Shown here: positions 23,668 through 31,291 of the stretch, in pieces
Layout: each line of letters begins with the position of its first letter
How positions within the stretch are numbered: the stretch's first letter is position 1
Translations under genes and position numbers: made by a program
The notes under the pieces: model-generated
Seen by the model: only the letters and a program-made list of their open reading frames with translations
The model's database searches: none
What the model was told of the DNA's origin: nothing
From: Microbacterium sp.
GTDB lineage: Bacteria; Actinomycetota; Actinomycetes; Actinomycetales; Microbacteriaceae
NCBI GenBank assembly: GCA_031277885.1
Contig: JAITLM010000052.1
Span: 1 to 32,602 of the forward strand
Reading direction: 5' to 3'
Length of the DNA stretch: 32,602 bases

Positions 23668-25218
23668 ATGTCACGTACCAGGACCCTCTTCGCCGCACTC
23701 GGCGTTTCGGCGCTGGCGGGGGCGACCGCTCTCGCTCTCTCCCCGGTCTCGTCGCCACCGCCGGCGGCGAGCGTCGTCCCCTTCGCGGCGCAGGCTCCGG
23801 ACAGTGCGTTCACCTCCCAGGCCGATGCCGGCGGCGCGGCGATCGCGTGCCAGCGCCCCGCACCGGACAACCGCGTGTCGACGACGATCCACTGCTACAC
23901 GCCGGATCAGCTGCGCGCGCACTACGGCCTCGGTCCTCTCGCGTCCAGCAACGACGGCGCGGGCCAGACGATCGTGCTCGTCGACGCCTACGGCAGCCCC
24001 ACCGCCGCCGATGACCTGAACTTCTTCGCCCAGACCTTCGGCGGTCCGACCCCCGACTTCGAGTCGGTGGCGCCGCTCGGCATGCCCGACTACAAGAACC
24101 CGACGGGCAAGGGAGTCGGGCAGTCCGGTCCGAACGCCGCGGCCAGCTGGGCGGGCGAGGCGAACCTCGACGTGCAGTGGGCCTACGCGATGGCCCCCAA
24201 GGCCCACATCGTGCTGCTGGGCACCCCGCCCTCGGAGACGCAGGGCGTGCAGGGCGTGCCGAACCTGATGAAGGCCATCGACTGGGCGATCGCGAAGTAC
24301 CCCTCCGGCACCGTGTTCTCGATGTCCTTCGGCACCGACGAGCAGACCTTCGGATCCGCCAGTGCGGCGAAGTCCCAGTTCACGAAGTTCGACCAGACGT
24401 TCCAGCGGGGCCTCGCGAAGGGCGACACGTTCTTCTCGTCCTCTGGCGACAACGGATCCACCGGATTCACCAACGTCAAGCGCAAGTCGACCGTCGGCAC
24501 GACCCCCGAGGTCAGCTACCCGAACGTCTCCCCGTACGTGACCTCGGTCGGCGGCACCCAGGTGCAGGACGGCTGGACGTGGAACCCCACGCAGGACGTG
24601 CCGTATCTCGCGAGCGGCGCCCGCAACCCGGCGTACTGGGCGTGGAACTCCGGCGGTGACACCGAGGCCGTCTGGAACGAGGGCGGACTGCAGATCGGCA
24701 CGGGCGGCGGCCTGTCCACGATCTACCCGCGCCCGGCCTTCCAGGACGGCGTCTCCGGCGTGGTCGGCAGCGCGCGCGGCGTCCCGGACATCGCGTGGAA
24801 TGCGGCGGTGAACGGCGGTGTGCTCGTCTACCACACCTACTTCCCGAGCACCGAGGGTCCCGCGGCCTGGGGCGTGTACGGCGGCACCTCGGCGGCCTCG
24901 CCGCAGGCGGCCGCAGCGACCGCGATCGCGAACCAGGCCAGGGCGGCCGCGGGCAAGGGGCCGATCGGCGATCTGAACAAGGCGCTCTACAGCCCGACGT
25001 TCGACCACTCCGCGGCGTTCAACGACATCGTGCCGCAGACCTACGGGACGACGCCGAGCGGCGTGCTCGACAGCAACCGGATGTGGGCGCTCGCCGCCGA
25101 CGGCTCGCTCACGCCGAACGCCGTTCCGGGATACCCGACCACGACGGGTTACGACCTGACCACCGGATGGGGCTCGCCCACAGTGCCCGGGTACGTCGCG
25201 CAGCTCGTCGCGCAGTGA
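23668..25218 (+). CDS. secreted S53-family peptidase (sedolisin type)
   Basis: A 516-residue serine-carboxyl peptidase. A Sec signal peptide (basic start, hydrophobic core, cleavage near residue 35-42) is followed by the catalytic domain. Catalytic residues are E164 and D168 (GEANLDVQW), the oxyanion aspartate D261 (SSSGDNGS) and the nucleophile S408 (GGTSAASP). The C-terminal FNDIV and TGYDLTTGWGSP segments match the calcium site. The family normally has an N-terminal propeptide of about 150-200 residues; here only about 40 residues separate the signal peptide from the catalytic domain. AAGGAGG lies upstream of the ATG. It is a single gene between a possible -10 box (TAGCGT, 23601-23606) and a terminator. 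It probably degrades proteins outside the cell at acidic pH. Confidence 0.93.
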   Translation: MSRTRTLFAALGVSALAGATALALSPVSSPPPAASVVPFAAQAPDSAFTSQADAGGAAIACQRPAPDNRVSTTIHCYTPDQLRAHYGLGPLASSNDGAGQTIVLVDAYGSPTAADDLNFFAQTFGGPTPDFESVAPLGMPDYKNPTGKGVGQSGPNAAASWAGEANLDVQWAYAMAPKAHIVLLGTPPSETQGVQGVPNLMKAIDWAIAKYPSGTVFSMSFGTDEQTFGSASAAKSQFTKFDQTFQRGLAKGDTFFSSSGDNGSTGFTNVKRKSTVGTTPEVSYPNVSPYVTSVGGTQVQDGWTWNPTQDVPYLASGARNPAYWAWNSGGDTEAVWNEGGLQIGTGGGLSTIYPRPAFQDGVSGVVGSARGVPDIAWNAAVNGGVLVYHTYFPSTEGPAAWGVYGGTSAASPQAAAATAIANQARAAAGKGPIGDLNKALYSPTFDHSAAFNDIVPQTYGTTPSGVLDSNRMWALAADGSLTPNAVPGYPTTTGYDLTTGWGSPTVPGYVAQLVAQ

Positions 25219-25226
25219 ATCCGGGA

Positions 25227-25263
25227 TCCGGGGCCGGGCGGGGATCCTCCGTCCGGCCCCGGA
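25227..25263 (+). terminator. terminator after S53 peptidase gene
   Basis: A perfect 11-bp inverted repeat (TCCGGGGCCGG and complement) with a 15-base loop, starting 9 bases after the stop codon and before the gltX promoter. No T tract follows. Confidence 0.72.
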
Positions 25264-25292
25264 CCCTGCTCGGGGGACGAGCCGTGCGCAAC

Positions 25293-25298
25293 TAGAAT
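25293..25298 (+). promoter_or_regulatory. gltX -10 box
   Basis: TAGAAT ends 9 bases before the gltX ATG. The leader would be only 2-4 bases long. AAGGG sits too close to the ATG to be a normal Shine-Dalgarno, so translation is probably leaderless or nearly so. No -35 is evident. Confidence 0.5.
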
Positions 25299-25307
25299 CG
25301 AAGGGCT

Positions 25308-26813
25308 ATGGCTACTCCCGATCCCCGCACCACGACCGCCTCCGGATCCGACGTCCGCGTCCGGTTCTGCCCCTCGCCGACCGGCCTGCCGCACGTCGGC
25401 ATGGTCCGCACCGCGCTGTACAACTGGGCCTACGCCCGGCACACCGGCGGCAAGCTCGTCTTCCGCATCGAGGACACCGACGCCGCGCGCGACAGCGAGG
25501 AGAGCTTCCGCCAACTCGTCGACGCGCTGACCTGGCTCAAGATCGACTGGGACGAGGGCGTCGAGGTCGGCGGCCCGCACGAGCCGTACCGCCAGTCGCA
25601 GCGCGGTGACATCTACCAGGGCGTGATCGAGAAGCTCAAGGCGTCCGGCGCTGTCTACGAGAGCTATTCGACGGCGGAGGAGATCGACGCCCGCAACGAG
25701 GCGAACGGCCGCGCGAAGCAGCTCGGCTACGACAACTTCGACCGCGATCTGACCGACGACCAGCGCGCCGCATTCCGCGCCGAAGGGCGTCAGCCCGCGC
25801 TGCGTCTGCGCGTCCCCGACGAGGACCTCACCTACGTCGACCTCATCCGCGGCGAGGTGACGTTCCCGGCAGGATCCTTCCCCGACTTCGTCGTCGTGCG
25901 CCCCAACGGCGCTCCGCTGTACACGCTCGTGAACCCGGTCGACGACGCGCTCATGGGCATCACGCACGTGCTGCGCGGCGAGGACCTCATGCCCTCCACC
26001 GCACGTCAGCTCGCACTCTACGGCGCGCTCATCGACGCGGGCGTGACGACGTTCGTCCCGCGCTTCGCGCACATGCCGCTCGTGCTGGGGGAGACCGGCA
26101 ACAAGAAGCTGAGCAAGCGCGACCCGCAGGCCGACCTGTTCCTGCACCGCGAGCGCGGCTTCATCCACGAGGGCCTGCTGAACTACCTCGCGCTGCTCGG
26201 CTGGTCGATCGGACCCGATCGCGACGTCTTCTCGCTCGAGGAGTTCACCGCGGCGTGCGACATCGTGAACGTGAACCCGAACCCGGCCCGCTTCGATCAG
26301 AAGAAGGCCGAGTCCATCAACGGCGACCACATCCGCAAGCTTGAGGCGAAGGACTTCGCCGAGCGGATCCTGCCGTACCTCGCCGCCGCCGACGTGTTCG
26401 AGGGCGAGCCGACGCAGGAGCAGATCGTGCTCGCGTTCCGTGCGGCGCCGCTCGGGCAGGAGCGCGTGCAGCTGCTCGGTGAGGTGCCGGGTCTGCTCGG
26501 CTTCCTCTTCTCGGACCAGGTGTCGTACGACGAGGATGCGCTCAAGGGCCTTCCGGCGAACGCCGCGGAGGTGCTGACCGCATCCGCCGCCGCGCTCGAG
26601 CCGCTCGAGACCTTCACGACCGAGGCGATCCAGGATGCCCTCGCGGCCTCTCTCGTCGACGGCCTCGGCCTCAAGCCCCGCGTCGCCTACGGCCCGCCGC
26701 GCGTCGCGCTGACCGGCCGCCGGGTGTCTCCGCCGCTGTTCGAGTCGATGGAGCTGCTCGGCAAGGACGAATCGCTGCGCCGGCTGCGCGCGCTGGCGGA
26801 GTTCCTCGGCTGA
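25308..26813 (+). CDS. gltX: glutamyl-tRNA synthetase
   Basis: A 501-residue class I aminoacyl-tRNA synthetase. The HIGH-type motif is [18 protein letters not shown] near residues 19-36, and the KMSKS-type motif is KKLSKRD (266-272). [16 protein letters not shown] and [16 protein letters not shown] bind substrates, and an alpha-helical anticodon-binding domain follows. Actinobacteria generally lack glutaminyl-tRNA synthetase, so this enzyme is expected to charge both tRNA-Glu and tRNA-Gln, with Glu-tRNA-Gln corrected by GatCAB. A tRNA-Gln gene lies 228 bases downstream. The ATG is chosen for its promoter spacing and conserved start. Confidence 0.97.
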   Translation: MATPDPRTTTASGSDVRVRFCPSPTGLPHVGMVRTALYNWAYARHTGGKLVFRIEDTDAARDSEESFRQLVDALTWLKIDWDEGVEVGGPHEPYRQSQRGDIYQGVIEKLKASGAVYESYSTAEEIDARNEANGRAKQLGYDNFDRDLTDDQRAAFRAEGRQPALRLRVPDEDLTYVDLIRGEVTFPAGSFPDFVVVRPNGAPLYTLVNPVDDALMGITHVLRGEDLMPSTARQLALYGALIDAGVTTFVPRFAHMPLVLGETGNKKLSKRDPQADLFLHRERGFIHEGLLNYLALLGWSIGPDRDVFSLEEFTAACDIVNVNPNPARFDQKKAESINGDHIRKLEAKDFAERILPYLAAADVFEGEPTQEQIVLAFRAAPLGQERVQLLGEVPGLLGFLFSDQVSYDEDALKGLPANAAEVLTASAAALEPLETFTTEAIQDALAASLVDGLGLKPRVAYGPPRVALTGRRVSPPLFESMELLGKDESLRRLRALAEFLG

Positions 26814-26862
26814 CACGGGTCCTCGGGTCGCTGCCTCGGCCTCGGTTCGGGGCGCATTCGAT

Positions 26863-26914
26863 CGTTTTGGGGCGCGCTACGCCCGGGTTTCCCGGCGTAG
26901 CGCGCCCCAAAACG
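26863..26914. terminator. long perfect palindrome after gltX
   Basis: An inverted repeat with a 21-bp perfect outer stem (26863-26883 with 26894-26914). After a one-base bulge three more GC pairs close on a TTT loop. It begins 50 bases after the gltX stop codon. It can act as terminator, but both arms carry GTTTTGGGGCGCGCTACGCC, longer than usual, and it may belong to a family of dispersed intergenic palindromes. Confidence 0.72.
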
Positions 26915-26978
26915 TTGGACCCCGCCCCGAACGCGGCGGGGGAGCGACGCGCCCGGGCGTGACGGCGGCGCGGTCGTT

Positions 26979-27008
26979 TTGCGCTTCCGGTGCTGGCTCG
27001 GGTAGGCT
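26979..27008 (+). promoter_or_regulatory. tRNA-Gln promoter
   Basis: A -35-like TTGCGC (26979-26984) and -10 TAGGCT (27003-27008), separated by 18 bases, lie about 32 bases before the tRNA. Confidence 0.5.
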
Positions 27009-27040
27009 TGACTCTCGGTGCGAGGCCCAGGTTTCGCCCT

Positions 27041-27112
27041 TGGGGTATGGTGTAATTGGCAACACGGCTGATTCTGGTTCAGTTGTTCTTGGTTCGAGTC
27101 CAGGTACCCCAG
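27041..27112 (+). tRNA. tRNA-Gln (anticodon CUG)
   Basis: A 72-base tRNA with a full cloverleaf: acceptor TGGGGTA/TACCCCA, D stem GTGT/ACAC, anticodon stem GCTGA/TCAGT around the loop TTCTGGT (anticodon CTG, reading CAG), and T stem CTTGG/CCAGG with loop TTCGAGT. The discriminator base is G, and the CCA end is not encoded. It sits beside gltX, whose product is expected to charge it with glutamate first. It is followed by a terminator. Confidence 0.95.
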
Positions 27113-27122
27113 CAGACAGAGA

Positions 27123-27160
27123 AGGCCCGGAAACACTGAGGAAATCAGTGCTCCGGGCCT
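27123..27160. terminator. tRNA-Gln terminator
   Basis: A two-part hairpin: AGGCCCGGA pairs with TCCGGGCCT, then after a small internal asymmetry CACTGA pairs with TCAGTG around a GGAAA loop. It is followed by CTGTTGTTCC, the nearest thing to a T-rich tail in the window. It may also stop transcripts of the minus-strand gene ending at 27207. Confidence 0.82.
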
Positions 27161-27206
27161 CTGTTGTTCCTGCGGAGAACGCCACCGGCGATGCCTGCGG
27201 ACAGGG

Positions 27207-27680
27207 TCACGGGATGTAACCGCCCCACGGCGGCTGCGCCCGGAGCGCACGGCGTGCGCCGCGCAGATGGCGGGCCAGGGCGAGGCGCTGTGTGGGGAGC
27301 CACACGCGGGACGGGACCAGCACCACCCGCCGGTCGCGCACGAGCCACCACGCAAGGGCGTCGGACCGGGGATCGCGGACGAAGACGGGTCTGAGCATCC
27401 CCGCCGACTCGAAGGTCGCTCTGGCATCGCGCCGGGCATCGTTCTCGTCCTCGAGATCGTGAGCCCGCAGGAGCAGCGGGCGATCGTCGGCCTGGAGGTA
27501 CTCCCAGTAGGCGCCAGACCGGTGAGGCCTCGAGCCCGGATCGGGTGCCGACACCGCCTCGGTCGGGTCGACCGGGAGCATCGCGAGCAGCTGGGCACGC
27601 CGGGCCGTGCGCATCGGATACCAGGGATCGGCCGTCGAGAACAGCACGAGTCGCGAAACCCGCCTGAGGGGCTCTGACAT
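27207..27680 (-). CDS. hypothetical protein
   Basis: A 157-residue cytoplasmic protein I cannot assign. It is rich in arginine, aspartate and tryptophan and has no signal peptide or membrane helix. Visible blocks are SRLVLFSTADPWYPMRTARR, SGAYWEYLQADDRPLLLRAH, and AWWLVRDRRVVLVPSRVWLP. The start is the ATG at 27680, with GGAGG 9 bases upstream. The frame is open further upstream but codon use is poor there. Third positions are strongly G/C, as in real genes here. It lies downstream of the two-component pair on the same strand, separated by 194 bases with palindromes, so it is probably a separate unit. Confidence 0.75.
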   Translation of the reverse strand: MSEPLRRVSRLVLFSTADPWYPMRTARRAQLLAMLPVDPTEAVSAPDPGSRPHRSGAYWEYLQADDRPLLLRAHDLEDENDARRDARATFESAGMLRPVFVRDPRSDALAWWLVRDRRVVLVPSRVWLPTQRLALARHLRGARRALRAQPPWGGYIP

Positions 27681-27874
27681 GGACCGGCCTCCGTCGTCCG
27701 CTGGCGCGATCCGCCTCGTGGGCGTCGCGTTCGTGCACAGCCAACCACCGATCCGGTCGGTCCTTCCGGGCACCCCCGTCCGTCGGAGGGGGCCGAGCGG
27801 AGGATTCCGCAGGATTCCGGCCGGCAGGACCCTCCGATCGGAGGGGGCGGGGCGACGTAACATGACGTCGCAGG
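27681..27874. promoter_or_regulatory. intergenic region with palindromes
   Basis: Holds three dyads. GCGACGT...ACGTCGC (27852-27871) lies just beyond the response-regulator stop codon and is its likely terminator. CCCTCCGATCGGAGGG (27830-27845) is a perfect 16-bp palindrome. CCCCCGTCCGTCGGAGGGGG (about 27774-27793) is a similar imperfect one. The latter two could be operators of the hypothetical gene or parts of terminators. No clear -10/-35 pair was found. Confidence 0.45.
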
Positions 27875-28555
27875 CTACGGGTTGAGCCCGTGGCGCACGG
27901 CCCAGAGCGCGAGCTGGGTGCGATCGGTCGCGCCCGACTTGTCCAGCATGTTGCGGATGTGCCACTTGACGGTGTTCTCGCCCAGGTTCAGCCTGGCGGC
28001 GATCTGCTTGTTGCTGAGCCCGCCGGCGAGCGCCGCGACGACCTCGAGCTCGCGCTCGGTGAGCATGTCGACGAGGCGCGGCTCGGCTGCGGGCTCGGCG
28101 CTGCCTCGGGTCGTCCGCCGCGCGCGGTGCGATCCTCTGGCGTAGTCCGCGAGCAGCCGTTCGCGGACCGCAGGGGACTGGAGCGCGTTCGCGTTGACGG
28201 CCGCGCGGATCGCCGCCGGGATGTCGCCCGGATTCTTCTTGAGCAGGAAGCCGACAGCCCCGCGCTCGTAGGCGCCGTAGAGATACTCGTCGAGATGGAA
28301 GGTCGTGAACACGATCACGGGGATCGGATCCGTCACGCCGATGCCGCTGAGGGCCTCCACCGCATCGAGACCGTCGCCGTCGGGCATCCGCAGATCCATG
28401 AGGACGACATCGGGACGCAGCGCCCTGGCCAGCCCGATCGCCTGGATCCCGCCCGATGCCTCGCCGATGACGCTGATGTCGTCGGTCGTCTCGAGGAGTG
28501 CACGCAGGCTGCGCCGGACGGAGCCGACGTCGTCGACGATCAGGGTGCGGATCAT
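27875..28555 (-). CDS. NarL/LuxR-family response regulator
   Basis: A 226-residue two-component response regulator. The receiver domain (about 1-120) has the acidic pair D8/D9, the phosphorylated D54 (VVLMDLRMPDGDG), the conserved T (IVFTTFH) and lysine (GFLLKKNP). After a linker rich in Arg and Ala, a LuxR-type helix-turn-helix (LTERELEVVAALAGGLSNKQ, then IAARLNLGENTVKWHIRNML) occupies about 158-215. Its ATG overlaps the kinase stop codon (ATGA), so the two are co-translated. Target genes are not evident. The system is not the OmpR-type PhoP/PhoR pair, although it lies next to the pst genes. Confidence 0.95.
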   Translation of the reverse strand: MIRTLIVDDVGSVRRSLRALLETTDDISVIGEASGGIQAIGLARALRPDVVLMDLRMPDGDGLDAVEALSGIGVTDPIPVIVFTTFHLDEYLYGAYERGAVGFLLKKNPGDIPAAIRAAVNANALQSPAVRERLLADYARGSHRARRTTRGSAEPAAEPRLVDMLTERELEVVAALAGGLSNKQIAARLNLGENTVKWHIRNMLDKSGATDRTQLALWAVRHGLNP

Positions 28556-29919
28556 GCGACGGCCTCGGGCGGGAGCGATGCCGCGTACGCCGTGCCGGCG
28601 CTCTCGCCGGCACGGAGGACGGCGCCGCCCCGGCTGGGGTGCGGAAGGAGCGCGTTCACCGACCAGCCGCCGCCATGCCGCGGCCCGGTGCGCAGGCTCC
28701 CGCCGGCCGCGAGCAATCGATCCCGCATGCCGTCGAGGCCGTAGCCGAGCGAGAGCCGTGCGGGCTCGGGGATCCCCGAGGCGCTCGCCGGCGGGGCCTC
28801 GTTCGCGATGGTCAGCAGCAGACTCGCACCGTCCTCCTCGAGGGTCACCGAGACCGCCGCGCCCGGCGCGTGCTTGCGGACGTTGTTGAGCGCCTCCTGC
28901 GTCACGCGGTAGGCGATGTGGCTGCGGACGGGGCCGAGGCGCAGATCGATCTCCTCCAGGGACGGTTCGCACACCAGCACCACGGTCGCGCCGCCGATGC
29001 GGCGATGCTCCGCCACGAGCGGGCCGATCTCTGTCGCGCTCCGCTGTCCCGGCTGATGCCCCGGCTGGTGGGTGTCGGGCTGGGTGCGGTCGCCCTGGCG
29101 CATCGCGCCGAGCATCCGCTCGAAGCCGAGGTAGAGCTGCTCGCCTTCGTCGCGGATCTGCTCGATCAGCACGCGGTGGCGGGACTCGGTGCGGATCGGC
29201 CCGCTCTGCGCGGCGGCGGCGAGGGCGAGCATGGCCGCGAGGTGCGCCGAGGACGTGTCGTGCAGCTCCTGCGCGAGGGTGCGTCGCTCCGCCGCCACGG
29301 CCTCCGCGGTGCGGACGGCCTCTCCCGCCGCGGCGCGCTGCGCGAGGTCGGCGATGCGCTCGGCCCTGGCGCGCAGCTGCGCGTACCAGCCGCCCAGCAC
29401 CGTAGGAGTCCCGACGGTCGCGAGCGCGCCGGCGCCGGCCGCGATCCACACCGCGGGGCGCGCCCATGCTCCGGGGTGACCGATGTCGAGGAGGACGTGC
29501 GTGATTCCGAACGTCAGCATCGTCGAGAGGAGTCCGGTCCCTGCGATGAGGACCACCGTGAGGCGATGGGCCTCTGCGGCCAGCGTGAAGAGGGCGAGCA
29601 GCATCCCCGGCTGAACCGCCACCGCGACCGAACCGCCGACCAGGATCGCCGCCGTCCAGAGCACAAGCGAGGCGATGGCGCAGCTGGCGGACCGGCGCCA
29701 GAGCAGCCACAGGCCCTGCACGCCCATGAGGGCGATGACGCTCACCATGCGCCAGGCGTCGGCGGGGACCGCGGAATCCAGGCCGAGCTCACGCAGCACG
29801 ATCACCCCGAGCAGGTAACAGCCGACGTTGGCGCAGACCGCGGCGGGCACGATCGTCCGGCTCAATGCGCGGGCGACGCGCACGGTCGAGCCGTGGCGAG
29901 CGGTGACGCCCTCGGGCAT
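28552..29919 (-). CDS. sensor histidine kinase (HisKA_3 type)
   Basis: A 455-residue membrane sensor kinase. Five or six predicted helices fill roughly residues 20-165 with short loops, so there is little extracellular sensor domain and it may sense a membrane or intramembrane signal. A coiled segment leads to the dimerisation domain with H220 (AQELHDTSSAHLAAM). The HATPase has an N box in TQEALNNVRKHAPGA and a G box in SLGYGLDGMRDRL. The start is the ATG at 29919, preceded by AAGGGAGGGG; an upstream extension to 30009 has no such site. It forms an operon with the response regulator. This layout resembles DesK/LiaS-like actinobacterial pairs; the signal is unknown. Confidence 0.94.
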   Translation of the reverse strand: MPEGVTARHGSTVRVARALSRTIVPAAVCANVGCYLLGVIVLRELGLDSAVPADAWRMVSVIALMGVQGLWLLWRRSASCAIASLVLWTAAILVGGSVAVAVQPGMLLALFTLAAEAHRLTVVLIAGTGLLSTMLTFGITHVLLDIGHPGAWARPAVWIAAGAGALATVGTPTVLGGWYAQLRARAERIADLAQRAAAGEAVRTAEAVAAERRTLAQELHDTSSAHLAAMLALAAAAQSGPIRTESRHRVLIEQIRDEGEQLYLGFERMLGAMRQGDRTQPDTHQPGHQPGQRSATEIGPLVAEHRRIGGATVVLVCEPSLEEIDLRLGPVRSHIAYRVTQEALNNVRKHAPGAAVSVTLEEDGASLLLTIANEAPPASASGIPEPARLSLGYGLDGMRDRLLAAGGSLRTGPRHGGGWSVNALLPHPSRGGAVLRAGESAGTAYAASLPPEAVA

Positions 29920-30040
29920 GGCCCCTCCCTTTGGATGGTTCTCCTGCCCCTCGATGCTCCCACTGCACGCGCCGTCGAACGCGGCGGGCCTGGACGGCTC
30001 GGACGCCATTCCGCGGATTCTCGCGGCCAGGACCCGCCGT

Positions 30041-30084
30041 GGTCACCGGAAGTTCACCTCCAGGTCATCGCCTGGTTGCCGCTT
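30041..30084 (+). promoter_or_regulatory. PHO box (four 11-bp direct repeats)
   Basis: Four consecutive 11-base units start at 30041, 30052, 30063 and 30074: GGTCACCGGAA, GTTCACCTCCA, GGTCATCGCCT and GGTTGCCGCTT. Each begins G(G/T)T(C/T)(A/G)(C/T)C, which matches the GTTCACC direct-repeat unit bound by the actinobacterial phosphate-starvation regulator PhoP. It lies about 100 bases upstream of pstC, the expected place for activation of the pst operon. Confidence 0.75.
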
Positions 30085-30182
30085 TTCAGCGCTCATCCGG
30101 CTTTTCGTCCGGGCCTTCTTCGAGCAAGGATGACTGCGGCAGCGCGCCGACCGGCCCGCCGCCCGCCCGTCACGGAGACCCG

Positions 30183-31280
30183 ATGAGCCAGCCCGATCGC
30201 CGCAGCAGCACCGATGAGCGCGCCGCACTCGCGGACGAGATCGAGAACGAGCGCCGCATGCTGCGCGATCTCGGACTCGACGACTCCCCGGCGCCGGCCG
30301 ATGCCAGGGTCGATCCCCGCCGGCCGCTCTCCACCCGGCGCGGCTGGCAGGACAACCTGTTCCGGATCGGGTCGCACGGCGGCGGTGTCGTGGTGCTCGC
30401 GATCATGACGCTCGTCGGGCTCTTCCTCCTCATCCGCGGCTTCGGCGCGATCGAGAAGGCGGGATGGGGGTTCCTCGGCACCCAGGCCTGGGAGCCGAAC
30501 TCCGGGCACTTCGGCATCGCCGCGGTGCTGTTCGGAACCGTGGTCATCGCGCTCATCGCGATCGGCGTCGCACTCCCGCTGGCGATCGGCACGGCCACCT
30601 ACATCTCGGAGTACGCGCCGCAGGGCGTCAAGCGGCTCCTGATCGGGATCGTCGATCTGATGGCCGCGATCCCCAGCGTCGTCTACGGCCTCTGGGGGAT
30701 GTTCTGGCTGGAGGGCCAGATCCTGCCGGTCGCGCAGTGGATCAGCACCTATTTCGGCTGGATCCCGTTCCTCTCCGTACCGAAGTTCGACCCGGCCGAC
30801 CCGCTGGCGACCCCGACCGTCTTCACGGCATCGGCGTTCCTCGCGGGACTCGTCGTGTCGATGATGGTGGCGCCGATCGCCGCGTCGATCATGCGCGAGG
30901 TGTTCTCGCAGGCGCCGATCGGGGAGCGCGAGGGGGCGCTCGCTCTCGGCGCCTCGAAGTGGGGGATGATCCGCTCCGTGGTGTTCCCGTTCGGCCTCGG
31001 CGGGATGATCGGCGGAACCATGCTCGGTCTCGGCCGCGCCCTCGGGGAGACGATCGCGGTGTACCTCGTGATCTCGCCGATCTTCGTCATCAACGGGCAC
31101 GTGCTGTCCACCGGCACCAACAGCATCTCCTCGCTCATCGCGCTGCGCTACGGCGAGGCCTCCCGATTCGAGCTCTCCGCCCTGATGGCCGCAGGCCTGG
31201 TGCTGTTCCTGATCACGATGGCCGTCAACTTCATCGCCGGCTTCATCATCTCCCGTTCGCGTTCCGGCGCCGCTAGCTGA
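30183..31280 (+). CDS. pstC: phosphate ABC transporter permease PstC
   Basis: A 365-residue inner-membrane subunit of the high-affinity phosphate importer. A hydrophilic N-terminal tail of about 55 residues precedes six predicted helices. Family marks are IADLMAAIPSVVYGLWG-like VDLMAAIPSVVYGLWGMFW, the cytoplasmic coupling loop EREGALALGASKWGMIRSVV and GLGRALGETIAVYLVI. The ATG at 30183 has GGAG upstream; the frame is open earlier but runs into the PHO box. It is the first gene after the PHO box. In most pst operons a pstS gene comes first; none is present here. pstA follows after 11 bases. Confidence 0.93.
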   Translation: MSQPDRRSSTDERAALADEIENERRMLRDLGLDDSPAPADARVDPRRPLSTRRGWQDNLFRIGSHGGGVVVLAIMTLVGLFLLIRGFGAIEKAGWGFLGTQAWEPNSGHFGIAAVLFGTVVIALIAIGVALPLAIGTATYISEYAPQGVKRLLIGIVDLMAAIPSVVYGLWGMFWLEGQILPVAQWISTYFGWIPFLSVPKFDPADPLATPTVFTASAFLAGLVVSMMVAPIAASIMREVFSQAPIGEREGALALGASKWGMIRSVVFPFGLGGMIGGTMLGLGRALGETIAVYLVISPIFVINGHVLSTGTNSISSLIALRYGEASRFELSALMAAGLVLFLITMAVNFIAGFIISRSRSGAAS

Positions 31281-31291
31281 GGAAAGACACC

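Noticed and set aside
26877..27185. Minus-strand open frame running through tRNA-Gln
   Set aside because: It covers a confirmed tRNA gene and hairpins and has no coding character.
30129..30185. An 18-codon frame before pstC as a leader peptide
   Set aside because: It has no ribosome-binding site at proper spacing and Arg/Pro-rich content typical of random GC-rich sequence. Its stop merely overlaps the pstC start.
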